In this document: piece by piece, positions 1 to 29,034 of the stretch | Layout of the letters: each line of letters starts with the position of its first letter | How positions within the stretch are numbered: the first letter of the stretch is position 1 | Assembly (NCBI GenBank): GCA_034508935.3 | Contig: CM067454.1 | Coordinates: forward strand, 34,894,541-34,958,540 | Source of the DNA: Berghia stephanieae | Taxonomy: Eukaryota > Mollusca > Gastropoda > Nudibranchia > Aeolidiidae | DNA: 64,000 nucleotides | Direction: 5' to 3' | The notes under the pieces: generated by a model | Seen by the model: the letters and a program-made list of their open reading frames with translations, nothing else | Told to the model about the DNA's origin: nothing | Database searches by the model: none | Program-made: the position numbers and the translations under genes

Positions 1-1290
1 AGTAGATCTCCATTGAAAGTGAAATCATCTTTATAATTTCCGAACTTGTCCAAACAATTTCTGATATTTTTATTTTTTTCAGAAAAAACGTTGCAAATGG
101 GGGATCAGTTTCATTGATGGTATTGGTTGTAGATGGGTGTATTTCGTTCCAGCAATTCACTGTAAATGCTTAAAAGCTGCTTACATGTTTGCGTTTTGTC
201 GAATTTTAAGTAACAATTGAATTTTGTTTTCTGACACACATTCTTCCAATGACAATGACTCAATGACAGGCTTGAAACAATCCCTGGTGGGTCGACAACC
301 TTGTTTTTTATCCTTATGTAGCAATGTTTTAGTTGTTTTAACATCATCGTTATATATGGAATGTACGTGCATTTTGATATGAGTTGAATTTTAACTTTGT
401 ACGTCTATCAAAAAATTTTCCAACACACTTATTGCATTATTCTGCTGTCAATATGTCGTTATTTAGAGGTAGCTTTTGAGGTCAATATTGAATATGTCGA
501 TATCAATATTCTCCAAGTCTCTTGCTATTACAGAGACTTAAGCTTGAAGGTGATGGTCAGAAAAAGGGATGTAAATGACATTTGTAAAAATTTGAGATAA
601 AATAATATGTCCCACCATTACCCTGTCCAATATAAAGTCTGCTCTGTGAGTTGGTGAAGGAACGAGCGGGGTCATATCATGCTGCGTCATTATACAGCAT
701 ATTTTAGATGATTCAGTCATGGTGTTGTAATGAAAGTTGAAATTACCTACAAGTACAAGTTTTCCAGGTTGTCTGCTCATCCATGCAAGCATGTTATTAA
801 ATTCTGACTGCAATTTTAGAATGGATGTTTTATTCTTGCAAAATTTTCAGAACTTCCTTCGCAGTGTTTTTTCTTAAAGGTGGATAAAAATATTTCTAAA
901 AAGGTTTTCTTTCATAATAATAGCTGTACAGCTGCCAGCTTGGTTAAAAAGTGGAAATGATTTTAAAATTTAGTTTGGTGGCATAAATGCTTTGATGGTG
1001 TTTTAATTTTTTTGGTATATTTTATTTTATTTTATTTTGTCTTAAATTAGCGTCATATTTTTATCAATTAGTTCATGATAATGTATTCATCTTTGTTTGT
1101 ATAATTATGAGCGATGTGTAGCCTGATAATCTCCATTCAGGATCAATAAAGTATATTATCTTATCTTATCATCCCCTTGCGGAATAAGCCAAATTTCAGT
1201 TAACATCATCAGATCAGGCATGTTTTCTAAAAGCAGGTCGTGAATACTATCTGTTTTGTTCTGACACGACTAACAATTCATTTATAAAAT
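1..1290 (-). pseudogene. Decayed LINE ORF2 fragment (APE endonuclease to linker), interrupted by another insertion
   Basis: On the minus strand, 1290-1165 reads NKTDSIHDLLLENMPDLMML then TEIWL, like the N-terminus of a LINE endonuclease. Then 840-538 reads LVGNFNFHYN and PSPTHRADFILDRV, the GDFNFH and PTHR motifs of APE-type endonucleases, followed by SDHH. Weaker linker similarity continues to the window edge. Stops and frame changes show it is dead. CR1/Jockey-like, clade not resolved. Confidence 0.75.
862..1165 (+). mobile_element. LINE 3' end inserted in the older LINE
   Basis: Non-coding stretch that splits the endonuclease region and ends CAATAAAGTATATTATC followed by an (ATCTT)n-like tail, as in CR1-type 3' ends. 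No clear target-site duplication was found, so the exact left border is approximate. Confidence 0.5.
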
Positions 1291-1466
1291 TTTAATTTCT
1301 TTTTTTTAATAGTGGAAATTTAAAGTTGACAGTGGTCGTTGAACGATATTTGCTTTGTTATTGTGTGAGCTGTTATGACTTTCGTTATATAAATAAATAT
1401 GTTCTTGACACTAGCGAATCAAGTAGGTTGGTGGTCGGCGATGCTTCCAATTGGTCAATAGACAGA

Positions 1467-2364
1467 TTGCGCGTCGGGGCGCTAACGGGGCCGCTTAGAG
1501 ATAGACGACGATTGGGATTGTTTGGAAGCTTTAACCCTTTGCCCACTAGTCAAAATGATATCGGAAATGCTATCGCCGTCTACATCTACACCAGAATAGA
1601 AATAGAGGGTGGAGCCTACCATGATATAACATTTTATGGAGCCCTAAATTCATCATATCAGTTCTGTCCACTGACAGGTGGGTGGGTATCGCTTTCCAGA
1701 ACTTATGTCCTTATATGAAATCCTGAGTTTTTGACCAATCAACGATTGCTCTTTTGATAGCTCTCTTGTCAACATGAGACAGCTCAGCCCTTGATTTATG
1801 TACAGGCATCACAGGCGGTATATGTTGTGTAACTTCAAAGACCACGGTTGACCGAAAGCGATGAATGGAAGCCCTACTGTGGCGTGGAGAACGAGGTCTT
1901 GTATATATAGTTACGTCATATCTCAACGCTCGTGAATTCTTAGTAAGGCTGGATTCACAATCAAAACACGAAATCTGTGTTTTAAACTCTTGAATCAATC
2001 GAGTTACATCAGTGCGTTCGTCTCATTGAGAAATTAAAAACGATATATAAATCAAGAACATCGACTGGAAAATAAGGAAATTATCATAAAATTATAAAAT
2101 TTGAGAAAGCTGTTTTCAAAATCAAATCTATTACAAAAAAGGTTATATCTCGACCGATTTTTATGAGACAAAAACAATTTTTCTCCACTTTTCAAGCTGA
2201 TTCCAACAATAAGGTTTTCAAATTTATCGCTATTAGATTATTTGTCTTTTTTTTTTTTAAATAACCAATTGACTGCTCAGGAAATGAATACGTAATCCTT
2301 GGCGGCTAGCGAGTAGGTGTTAAATTTTGCGTATCCCTTTCCCACGCAGATGCGCACACACACA

Positions 2365-2421
<57 letters not shown>

Positions 2422-3646
2422 TGAACTCACAATGTATGTCTTTCACTTCTGGCCAAAGTTGCCTAATTACAACTTAGACTCGAATGATAACAGCGAGTAG
2501 GGTGTCAGATTAAACTCCGGTTTTAAAGGTCTAATTCAATTCACACCGTAATAAATCATAATAATGATCATTCTTGATATATTGGAGCATTAAAATATGT
2601 AATTCACATTACTATAAAGATATTTTAAATATATGTATTTTGTAATTATTTTAGGGACGATACGAACCCCTTTTAATCGTCGAGCCGAACGATAGGATGC
2701 TAGACGACGATAAGTCTCGCTGTGTGTGTGTGTGTGTGTGTGTATGTGTGTGTGTGTGTGCGTCTGCGTGGGAAAGGGTAAGCAAAATTTAACACCTAAT
2801 CGCTAGCCGCCAAGGATTACGTATTCATTTCCTGAGCAGTCAATTGGGTATTTTAAAAAAAATAATGACAAATAATCTAATTGCGATATATTTGAAAACC
2901 TTATTGTTGAAATCAGCTTGAAAAGAGGAGAAAAATTGTTTTTGTCTCATAAAAATCGGTCTAGAAATAACCTTTTTTGTAATAGATTTGATTTTGAAAA
3001 CAGCTTTCTCAAATTTTATAATTTTATGATAATTTCCTTATTTTCCAGTCGATGTTCTTGATTTATATATCGTTTTTAATTTCTCAATGAGACGAACGCA
3101 CTGATGTAACTCGATTGATTCAAGAGTTTAAAACACAGATTTCGTGTTTTGATTGTGAATCCAGCCTTACTAAGAATTCACGAGCGTTGAGATATGACGT
3201 AACTATATATACAAGACCTCGTTCTCCACGCCACAGTAGGGCTTCCATTCATCGCTTTCGGTCAACCGTGGTCTTTGAAGTTACACAACATATACCGCCT
3301 GTGATGCCTGTACATAAATCAAGGGCTGAGCTGTCTCATGTTGACAAGAGAGCTATCAAAAGAGCAATCGTTGATTGGTCAAAAACTCAGGATTTCATAT
3401 AAGGACATAAGTTCTGGAAAGCGATACCCACCCACCTGTCAGTTGACAAAACTGATATGATGAAATTAGGGCTGCATAAAATGTTATATCATGGTAGGCT
3501 CCACCCTCTATTTCTATTCCGGTGTAGATGTAGACGGCGATAGCATTTCCGATATCATATTGACTAGTGGGCAAAGGGTTAAAGCTTCCAAACAATCCCA
3601 ATCGTCGTCTATCTCTAAGCGGCCCCGTTAGCGCCCCGACGCGCAA
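1467..3646. repeat. Giant inverted repeat (arms about 950 bp, loop about 305 bp)
   Basis: The left arm 1467-2420 and right arm 2722-3646 are reverse complements, meeting at a (CA)n tract on one side and a (TG)n tract on the other. Outer and inner parts differ at scattered bases. The core 1670-2146 versus 2967-3443 (477 nt each) looks identical. Each core holds a 95-codon open frame (3115-3402 and its mirror) with no recognised domain. No target-site duplication is visible. It lies upstream of the first visible IgSF exon. Foldback element or inverted duplication are both possible. Confidence 0.85.
2350..2418. repeat. (CA)n microsatellite at the inner end of the left arm
   Basis: About 34 CA units with few interruptions, mirrored by a (TG)n tract at 2724-2760 in the right arm. 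Confidence 0.9.
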
Positions 3647-3985
3647 ACTCAGTAATGTTTATGTTGACCACACCTTCACTCGCTATAATATAATTGTGGA
3701 TAATAGGTCTAGTCATAATATAGTCAAAATTTCTCAGTGGCAAGAAATTCGTCTGAACATCTTCGTGTTTTAGATATAATTCAAACAATTTTGTTTTGGG
3801 GTTGGTTTGTTGTTTTTTTTGTTGTTTTTTTTTGGGGGGGGGGGAGGGGGGCTATTCATGCTCACAAAATTGTTATTGTAGATCAGTAATATTGTTATCT
3901 CATAATTCTAGTTCACTTTGATTTTTAGAAATTGAGGAATTGCAAATTTACTCTTTGTATTATCTAGTTGAAATGAGAATTTGAC
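3647..3985. other. Unannotated stretch before IgSF exon A
   Basis: AT-rich, with one T-run/G-run block at 3815-3850 (about ten G in a row). No signal-peptide-like reading frame with a phase-1 donor was found here. Confidence 0.5.
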
Positions 3986-4001
3986 ATGATACCATTTTCA
4001 G

Positions 4002-20988
<16,987 letters not shown>

Positions 20989-21360
20989 TGCAGCACTCTC
21001 ATGGTAACCATGGCAACGATTTAAACTACAGCACTTTCCCCCAATTTTGATTATTGATTGGATGCCCTTCTATAGCATGTTTTGTTTATCATCAACAGTG
21101 GATAAGCTTCGTCTATGTTACCATCATCATCATTACTATTGTTATCATCATCTTCATCATCGTTATTATCATCATCATCATCATCCTTATCATTATTGCC
21201 ATCAAAAATAATGACCGACCAATTTGTAATATAGTCTGACCAAACAACCTACCATCAATCCACCTTTCATTTTGCCTTACTTCTAAATAAGAAGTATTCT
21301 TTTTCTTGTTTTGACTCCAAACAAGGCATAGCAAGCTCTCACCAACATGTTTTTTTACCT
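20989..21360. other. Probable 3' UTR / downstream flank of the IgSF gene
   Basis: Follows the stop codon. Contains an (ATC)n-rich stretch at 21120-21190. No clear polyadenylation signal. Confidence 0.4.
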
Positions 21361-21690
21361 TTGTATGTATAGACTCAACTTGTCTTTTGTACCATTGTAC
21401 GTATAGACTCAACTTGTCTTTTGTACCATTGTACGTATAGACTCAACTTGTCTTTTGTACCTTTGTACGTATAGACTCAACTTGTCTTTTGTACCATTGT
21501 ACGTATAGACTCAACTTGTCTTTTGTACCATTATACGTATAGACTCAACTTGTCTTTTGTACCTTTGTACGTATAGACTCAACTTGTCTTTTGTACCTTT
21601 GTACGTATAGACTCAACTTGTCTTTTGTACCTTTGTACGTATAGACTCAACTTGTCTTTTGTACCCTTGTACGTATAGAGCCAATCATGA
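21355..21690 (+). repeat. 34-bp minisatellite
   Basis: About ten units of ACGTATAGACTCAACTTGTC plus TTTTGTACCATTGT, differing mainly at one A/T position. A G-run and a degenerate family T terminal repeat (CATCCCGACATGATG) follow at 21706-21740. Confidence 0.9.
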
Positions 21691-21929
21691 TAGAGTTTTC
21701 TGTGAGGGGGGGGGGGGGGAGTTTCATCCCGACATGATGCTGTATTGGGAAGATGGATCGGATGACAAATTGAATCGTACTTCTCAATGTTTGAATCAAA
21801 ACCACCATTGTGTATTTTATCGTCATGCCATTATTGCAACCGTGCAACCACTGCCTTTCTATATACTGTTATCATGTCATTTCTGTATTGTTATTGTTAT
21901 TATACTTGTTATGATTATGATTGGCATTA

Positions 21930-21944
21930 TTCTTATTATTATTA

Positions 21945-21987
<43 letters not shown>

Positions 21988-22045
21988 TATTATTATTATT
22001 ATTATTATATTATTATTATATATTATCATCATCATCATCATTCTT
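21930..22045. repeat. (TTA)n microsatellite
   Basis: About 100 bp of (TTA)n with a few ATAT interruptions, ending in (ATC)n. Confidence 0.95.
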
Positions 22046-22910
22046 GATGAAATTGTTATGAATTTCATTTTGATTACTATTATTGTTATTAGTATTATCA
22101 TTGCAATTACGGTTAGTATTGTTGTCATTGTTACAATGTTTGCAAGTAAATGTTACCTCCCCTTCCTCCCTTCTTCACTTCTTCCCTTACATTATCGTCC
22201 CCTCCTCTTACCGTCCCCCCTCCCATTCTTCATAATTTCCACATAGCACTATATTTAATTAAGATAAGCAATGTTTGGAATGATATGTCATAGAGATTTT
22301 AACTCATTACATGAATATAATCCAATTGTATTTGGGATTCTTTTCAAAGCAATCTTCTTTTATTACACACCAGCAAAATCCCCTATAACTTTGATGTAAA
22401 ACTAAACTCTGACCTATATGTTATCTCCACAATACGCCCACTGAATCTGTATAAACCCCTTAAAGAGACGTACATGGTAAATCAATGATCCCTAGAAAAA
22501 TGATGTGATAAAAAAAATTGCCCACTAAAGTTTGACCGAGTGAAAAACGTGCGCACTTGAAAAAACCTGTGCTGTGGTTTCCAGTTTAAAAAGGCATTGT
22601 AAATCTTAGGGATTGAAGAAATTTGATTTTAAAGATTGTATGTGGCCATTGTGAAATTGATGGCATCAAAAAACATCTCAACGTTTTGCATCAGATGGAT
22701 AGAAATGAACTTGTTAATTTTCATAGCAGATAGAAGTCTGGTTTTACCTGTGGATGACACACATACACACCCATGCACACATTTCTTATCTTCCTAATTC
22801 ATAACCTCTGATATTTAGATTTCATTTTGTCTAAATAATTCATCCAGTCTTCAAAAGCAGCTGTCGTTTTCATTGTCATCAGAAACTAGGAGTGATTTTT
22901 AATTTATCTT
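22046..22910. other. Intergenic sequence without recognised content
   Basis: Unique AT-rich sequence with no gene or repeat family I could support. Confidence 0.4.
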
Positions 22911-22934
22911 TCCCCCTTTCCCTATTCTGTGCTT

Positions 22935-23027
22935 CCTTTTCTCTCTCTCTCTCTTTTTCTCTCTTTCTTTCTCTCTCTCCTTCTCTCTCTCTCTCTCTCT
23001 TTCTCTCTCTCCTCCCTGTCTCTCTCT

Positions 23028-23096
<69 letters not shown>
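22935..23096. repeat. (CT)n microsatellite
   Basis: Interrupted then pure (CT)n, the last 60 bp uninterrupted. Confidence 0.95.
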
Positions 23097-23099
<3 letters not shown>

Positions 23100-23204
23100 C
23101 CCCACCATCTCAAGCATTTTTCACTCACCTGAAAAAGATACAGCATGTGTGTTTTAAAGTTTATTTTCACGGATGTGTTTTAGAGTGATATATTTTATGT
23201 TTCT

Positions 23205-23700
23205 TAATCAGTGATTTTCTATACAGGACCGTCGTTGCAAAATAACAAAAGACGCAAACATGTCAGGTGGTCACAAAAAATCTTCTCCGTCAAAGAATTC
23301 GAAATTGTGTAATCCACTGGATTCGGGTCGGGTGAGTGAGGTGGCCAGTTGTCTTTCTCTATGAAATGAATATTCTTACTCTGAAGAAAAGCTTGTGTTC
23401 TTTTGCTAGTATTGGATGTAGCACCATCTTGTTGAAGACTAGAATTCCTTCCTGGATTGATAAAGGTGTTCACAGTCTATCAAAAGATTTTCGTCCAATA
23501 GTTTTATGTAATTATCAGCATTGACCTTAGTAACTGGGCCTGCATAAAGTTTCCCAGGCATAGTAACAAGTGTCTTCTTTATAGAAATACAACGCGCAAA
23601 TGACATAAGAATTTGCATCACCTTTTCTCTGATATCAAATTTATTAGGTGGTGTTACAAGATCATTCAAAAACCACTCATCCAATTATTTTGATATTTTA
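23205..23700 (-). pseudogene. Decayed Tc1/mariner-type transposase fragment
   Basis: Minus-strand frames read KLYAGPVTKVNADNYIKLLD, then after a frame change QQDGATSNTSKRTQAFLQ, and DNWPPHSPDPNPVDY. The Asp of QQDGA and the Asp of SPDPNP correspond to the second and third catalytic acids of the DDE domain. A frameshift near 23470 and loss of both ends mark it as dead. No terminal repeats found. Confidence 0.85.
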
Positions 23701-24118
23701 CAATTCTATTAACAAAAATAGTACTAATAGTAGTAAAAATTTGGAAAAGATATATTTTTACAATAGAAATAAATAAACAGCAGTGACCACTTTACATATC
23801 TTCTTGCCAAAATAGAAAATTGATATTGAATTTGTGCTAGAGTGCTAGAACTGTAAAAAAAAAAATATGATTATATAACAGCTTTAAAAAAAAAGAACAG
23901 AATTCCAAACACGGAACGTTTCAGACACAAAATCCTTCTTCAGCCAATTACAAAAACAGCAAAATTTTCTTCACCAGGTTCATTGGGACATTTTCCTATT
24001 TTGAGGCAATGGATCTCATCTGTTCACTCTGAACTGCCCGCTTCATTTTTTGTATAAAAGTTCTTTTATGACCATTTTCCAACAAGCAATTTATGACCTA
24101 ATTTTTTAACTATGGAAG
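23701..24118. other. Intergenic sequence with one short repeat arm
   Basis: Unique except 23890-23960 (GGAACGTTTCAGACACAAAA, CCTTCTTCAGCC), which resembles 63630-63680 and the foldback arm at 13320-13506. Confidence 0.45.
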
Positions 24119-24124
24119 TTTTAA

Positions 24125-24262
24125 CCAGTTAATTTCCAATCGCGAGGTCTCAGGTTTGAGAGTTTTTGCCGAGATGAGGGTCTTTTAAATTGATCGATGT
24201 TTGAAGGACGAGTTTTCTGCCCAAATTTTCATGATTCATATACATGTTTTTCTAGAGTACGG
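24125..24262. mobile_element. TTAA foldback MITE, half copy
   Basis: Starts next to CCAGTTAA and contains only one arm (TCTCAGGTTTGAGAGTTTTT, GATGTTTGAAGGACGAGTTT, ending AGAGTACGGCA). Confidence 0.65.
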
Positions 24263-24464
24263 CAATAGACTTGTCTATATCTAATCATTTTTATCTAATG
24301 TATAAATAAAGATGTTGTTCGAGTCATTCTTGACAATTTAAAGCAATAGGTAGGGAGAACGTTTTTTTTTTCATATTATGTAATTATTGACACGTTTGAT
24401 GATGATTGGATGGTTTAGCCAAGATATCTCTGTGAGATAAATTAGGGAACAGGCACTGGTCGAT

Positions 24465-24809
24465 GGTAAAAATCTGAATAGGTGTTATGAAGCTACATTA
24501 TTCTATTGGTAAAAATCCGAATAGGTGTTATGAAGCTACATTATTCTATTGGTAAAAATCTGAATAGGTGTTATGAAGCTACATTATTCTATTAGTAAAA
24601 ATCTGAATAGGTGTTATGAAGCTACATTATTCTATTGGTAAAAATCCGAATAGGTGTTATGAAGCTACATTATTCTATTGGTAAAAATCTGAATAGGTGT
24701 TATGAAGCTACATTATTCTATTGGTAAAAATCTGAATAGGTGTTATGAAGCTACATTATTCTATTGGTAAAAATCCGAATAGGTGTTATGAAGCTACATT
24801 ATTCTATTA
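24465..24809 (+). repeat. 43-bp minisatellite, eight units
   Basis: Eight units of exactly 43 bp: GGTAAAAATCTGAATAGGTG plus TTATGAAGCTACATTATTCT plus ATT. Only a CT/CC variant and one AGT distinguish the units, so the array is young. Confidence 0.95.
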
Positions 24810-25011
24810 GTCATACATTTTATCAATAGTCAGGGGATCTGAGACGCCATCTTCACTAAAGATGGGCAGATTTTTTTTTTAATTTGGACATTTTTTTTTT
24901 GTATTTTTCTTTGGGCTTTGTCCAACATTATACATATCCATTTCCTATTTTTACCCAAATATTTCAAAACCATAGGAATTTTGAAATCTAGAACAGCACT
25001 TTTTTTTTCTG

Positions 25012-25165
25012 ATTTGTTAGCTCCCGAAACATGTCATCAAGTGTGAGGGCAGAAGGCCTTTGTTAGCTCCCAAAATCTGTAACATGTCATCAAGTGTGAG
25101 GGCTGGAGTCCTTTGTTAGCTCCCAAAATCTGTAACATGTCATCAAGTGTGAGGGCTGGAGTCCT
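25012..25165 (+). repeat. Three-unit tandem repeat at the start of a family R copy
   Basis: TTTGTTAGCTCCCAAAATCT and AACATGTCATCAAGTGTGAG occur three times, merging into a diverged family R body. Confidence 0.75.
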
Positions 25166-25665
25166 TTGCTGAGAGAGAAATAGTCAAATGTATAATAATA
25201 TTAATTTTGGTAGATAATAATTTTGTCCTTGTAAATCATCGCTCTGTTCGATACAATTATAGATTTCTTTGTTTTGGATATATATTATATTTTGTAATCA
25301 TTTGCCATTAGCATCCACATCAAAAGATTGTTGAAGGAATTGACAAACGATTTGAGGGGCAGTTGAGGCATCCCGGTGTGATGATTAGGAAGTGAAAGGT
25401 CATAAGTCTACTAAGTCATCCAGTTGAGTGTATTTCTCTTCACAGGATCTTGTGCTTGTGTCTCGTTGGGAATTTGAGGTGATCTCAAACTTTGTACATT
25501 GACAGTATGGCTGTTTGAGCCAATCCCCTTTGTCTCACTTTTCCTCGAGTGCTTTTAATTAAAAATCTGTAATTTTATTTTACTTATCCTATTTTCATTT
25601 TTTTAATTGCTCTAAAATGACCTAAATGCTTCGCAAGCACTGTAAACCCTTTAAAAACAAACAAC
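25160..25665 (+). mobile_element. 520-bp repeat (family R), diverged and interrupted
   Basis: Recognisable by GAAATAGTCAAATGTATAAT, CTTGTAAATCATCGCTCTG and TTCGCAAGCACTGTAAACCC. About 110 bp of foreign sequence lie in the middle. Confidence 0.6.
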
Positions 25666-26196
25666 TAGACTTATAGGTTTTGTCTTCAGTGATGACTTGA
25701 CTTGACTTAAGCCTCTTGACTCCTCATGGAACATGGGACTGCAACAGCACTTTTCCATCTGACTCGGTTTCTGGCTGTGCAAGACGACTACTTTGGGTAC
25801 CTTGTTCTCAAATATACATGATAGGAATAAGTTTTCTCATTTTCCTCACTCATACCAAAAGTATTAATTCCACCTCTAATTGGATTTCAAGACCGTTGAT
25901 TCGTAGCCTCCTCCTAGTCAAAATAAACAATGATATCAATAATTGGAACAAAACTCATTTTACCACTTAACCGATGGGGCTTTGATTTCCCTTTTGACGA
26001 ACATGACATTTTGCCATAATATTCACCAAGAAAGATTGCAGGAACAACAGCAGTGCTTCATCAAGCATTTCAATGACTCTGGTCCCAATCGAGCTTCAGT
26101 CAATGATGTGAGCTTTTCTTATATAACATAGCGCAAAATCCATTCACTGTGCTCATTCTATTCTGTAATTTACAAGGGGTTTCAACCCAACAGAGG

Positions 26197-26465
26197 ATCA
26201 CCGATAGCTCAGTTGGTAGAGCACTCGCTTCACAACCAAAGAGACCGAGATCAATCCCGAGTGCAATCGAGATTATTTTTCTGACCCCCCCCCCCCTGCT
26301 TCAGCTCCACGCAGCAGTGATTGGATTGCAGGGACTGTTAGATATCTGGTGGAAAGTACTTTGCGATAGACTAGTGTCCTATCCAAAGGGTAGCAAGCAA
26401 TTGCTATTGTTTGTTTCATGTTATAGAAATTGCGATAAACTCCGGCTCCATGGGCCTAATGGCAA
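26197..26465 (+). mobile_element. tRNA-type SINE family B inserted next to a family A tail
   Basis: Best preserved head in the family: CCGATAGCTCAGTTGGTAGA and GACCGAGATCAATCCC. A short reverse-oriented family A 3' end (ATATAACATAGCGCAAAATC) precedes it at 26112-26190. Confidence 0.8.
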
Positions 26466-27342
26466 CACTATGCATGTAGGCTATACAAAATTTTGTTGAG
26501 CAAAACAAGACAAAGTTTTTGTAAATATGATAAAGATTTTTCTTACAATTACAATTTTCTGTTCTGTAAAACAATTCCAAGTCAGAAAAATGTTCGTATC
26601 GTAATGGATGTGATGATTTTCCTACAGTTGGTATGGAGAGGGTTAACTCTCGGCCATGACATTGAATTGAATCCACTTGTGCAATAATTATATATATATA
26701 TAATATATATATATATATATAATTTATATATATATATAAAAAAATAAGGACACTCGCATTGTATTTCATCAAGATCGTTTCAGTGCTGATCGCGCACCCC
26801 TTCAGTTGACGATAATTCCGTATATATATATATATATATTATATTATATGTAAAAACAAGGGAGCTTCATTCACGTCTTGACATAACTGTATGTTTCAAT
26901 ATAAAGGCCACTCAATTTCATATAAAACCGTCATCCTCATATCAACTCCACACAATGTCCTGGTCTGATCTCTCTATTTACTTTTTTTTAAACACTTCAC
27001 CAATTCCTTGTTCTAAATTACAAATCAAATAATTAAATTGGCCCATGACAAGAAATCAAAACCTCATTTAATCTGGGAGAAGTAATTTGTAAGCACGTGT
27101 CATGTTAGGGGTGTGTAGGCACATTTCTTGTGTGTTTGGTGTGCTGTGTTTATAAGGCAAGCTAATGAAACAGAGATTTTAGCACACCTCCGTTATTTAA
27201 AGATGGCTTTTAGATTATATATTTTTAACAGGGTTTTGCAATTCTGTATTTTTGGCGGGTTATAACTTGGTGACTTTTTACTTTATACAGTCATGACGTT
27301 TTAAATAAGGCAAAGAAAGATTTTAATGCAGGACTGAAACAC
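26466..27342. other. Intergenic, AT-rich, with (AT)n tracts
   Basis: (AT)n at 26690-26740 and 26820-26850. Nothing gene-like. Confidence 0.5.
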
Positions 27343-27855
27343 TGGGTGGGGTTCCTGACCTCCCATAGTGGGCAGGGAGGTACATACTGTGTCTTCTATC
27401 CCCCTATGTCTGTTTTCCAACATGCTTTCAGTCTTTGTCTTGGATTGAGATAACTTGGTTTTGTCCTGGCCCTGGCTGGATACCCTAGCTGGGAGGGAAA
27501 CAGTCAAATGTATAGTTAAAGTTTTGGGAGATAATTTTTTTTCCTTGTAAATCATCTCCCTGTTAGGCACTATATTGTTTTGTTTACATATTATATATGA
27601 TTTTTAAACATTTGAGTGTATCCTTCTTAGTTTGGGCCTGGGCTTGTGTGTGGATGAGACTTTTAGGTGATCTCATACTAAGTACTTTGATAGTTTCCTA
27701 TTTGAACCAATTCCCCTTTGTCTTACCTTTTCTTGGGTGCTTTAATTGTAATTCTAGAACTTTTGACTATCCCATTTTCTTCCTTTTTACTGGCGCTGAT
27801 ATGACCTTAATGTGTTGCAATCGCTGTAAAACCCTTAAAAACAAAAAACAAACAG
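27343..27855 (+). mobile_element. 520-bp repeat (family R), full-length copy
   Basis: TGGGTGGGGTTCCTGACCTC to TGTAAAACCCTTAAAAACAA, ending in an A/C-rich tail. Confidence 0.85.
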
Positions 27856-27861
27856 GACTGA

Positions 27862-27945
27862 AACATCCATTTGTCATGACTGTAACATCCATTTGTCATG
27901 ACTTTAACATCTATTTGTCATGACTGTAACATCCATTTGTATTCA
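27862..27945 (+). repeat. 22-bp tandem repeat, four units
   Basis: ACATCCATTTGTCATGACTG units directly after the family R tail. Confidence 0.8.
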
Positions 27946-29030
27946 GTTGTTTAGTGATTTGTATTTATTGACTATCTTTTTTATAAATAGATGCCATAGT
28001 AAGAAAAATCATTTTTAATTGATTTTAAAATATATTTCTATATTTTAACTTAATTTTGAAATGCATCGATTTATCTCCACAACCATAAATGTGTTTTCTA
28101 GCCAATTCATCAGCCGGTACATTATCTGTAAATTTAGATTCAATTTGGAATTTTGATGTAATTGAAATATTTATTGATGTTAAAGTTTCTCATAAATTCA
28201 TATACACAACTATTTTTGATGTGTCTATCCATCCCTCCCTCGTTCTATCCCCCTTATACCTCATCCCGTCCCCAAACTTGTTTTTCCTACACATACAGAA
28301 ATCCTCCTCTCACCCTAGATCGTGTGTTATTGATTGATTGATTGATTAATGATAATAATTGATAATATTATACAAGTAAAACCAATAGTATATATTATAT
28401 ATATGTATATAGATGACATATCACATGACCGTGTATAGCATACATATCACATGACCATGTTGTATCCTATTATATTCTCTTCATTCATCCATTCCGTGTT
28501 GTATGATTGCAATGACTGTGTTCGACATGCACTTTTTTGCAGGTCTGATAACCCAATTCATTATGGGCTCATTGCTACAATGGAAATCTTTTTTAAAAAA
28601 TGACGTAATATATTGTTCATTACAACAACGTTAAACTAGACCCATAATTGCATTCGGATGTCAGATCTGCGTAGATGTACACGTCAATTGTGTTGATTAC
28701 AGTATGTAGCTGGCGTGTAACAGTCTTCCTCTATTTACACCTCAATAATCTTCATCTTTAATTATTTTTTTCTTGATCATCTTCCTTTCTTTTCTTTTTC
28801 TCTTTAAACTTTTCTCAACCATGATTTTATACTTATTTTTGTGTTCCCTCCTCTTGTTTTGAAATAGTTTTCATTGTATTGCAATGTAAATATGGTGACA
28901 CCCTTTATTTGATTAGATTGTTTTCCATTTCCTTTGTCATGATATTGGCAGCTGATTTAGCATTCTTAAAATAAGTTTAGATGGTAATAAAAATGTTGTT
29001 TAAATGGTAACAGTAATATTGTTTGACTAA
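27946..29030. other. Intergenic sequence without recognised content
   Basis: AT-rich unique sequence; no supported feature. Confidence 0.4.
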
Positions 29031-29034
29031 TTAA

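Noticed and set aside
1326-1718. 130-codon frame with an apparent start upstream of the IgSF gene, considered as signal-peptide exon
   Set aside because: No hydrophobic core followed by a phase-1 donor; most of the frame lies in the left arm of the palindrome.
3115-3402. 95-codon frame in the palindrome core, present twice
   Set aside because: Its conservation between arms is explained by the whole core being identical DNA; no recognisable domain, and the frame has no similarity I know. Kept only as a note within the palindrome.
22879-23188. Arg/Glu or Ser/Leu repeat frames over (CT)n, also at 6060 and 47391
   Set aside because: Dinucleotide repeat artefacts.
24465-24809. Regular direct repeats resembling a CRISPR array
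   Set aside because: No variable spacers between units and a eukaryotic genome; it is a tandem minisatellite.
25716-25970. 84-codon frame in the intergenic region
   Set aside because: No domain, no neighbours that would splice to it, and low-complexity flanks.
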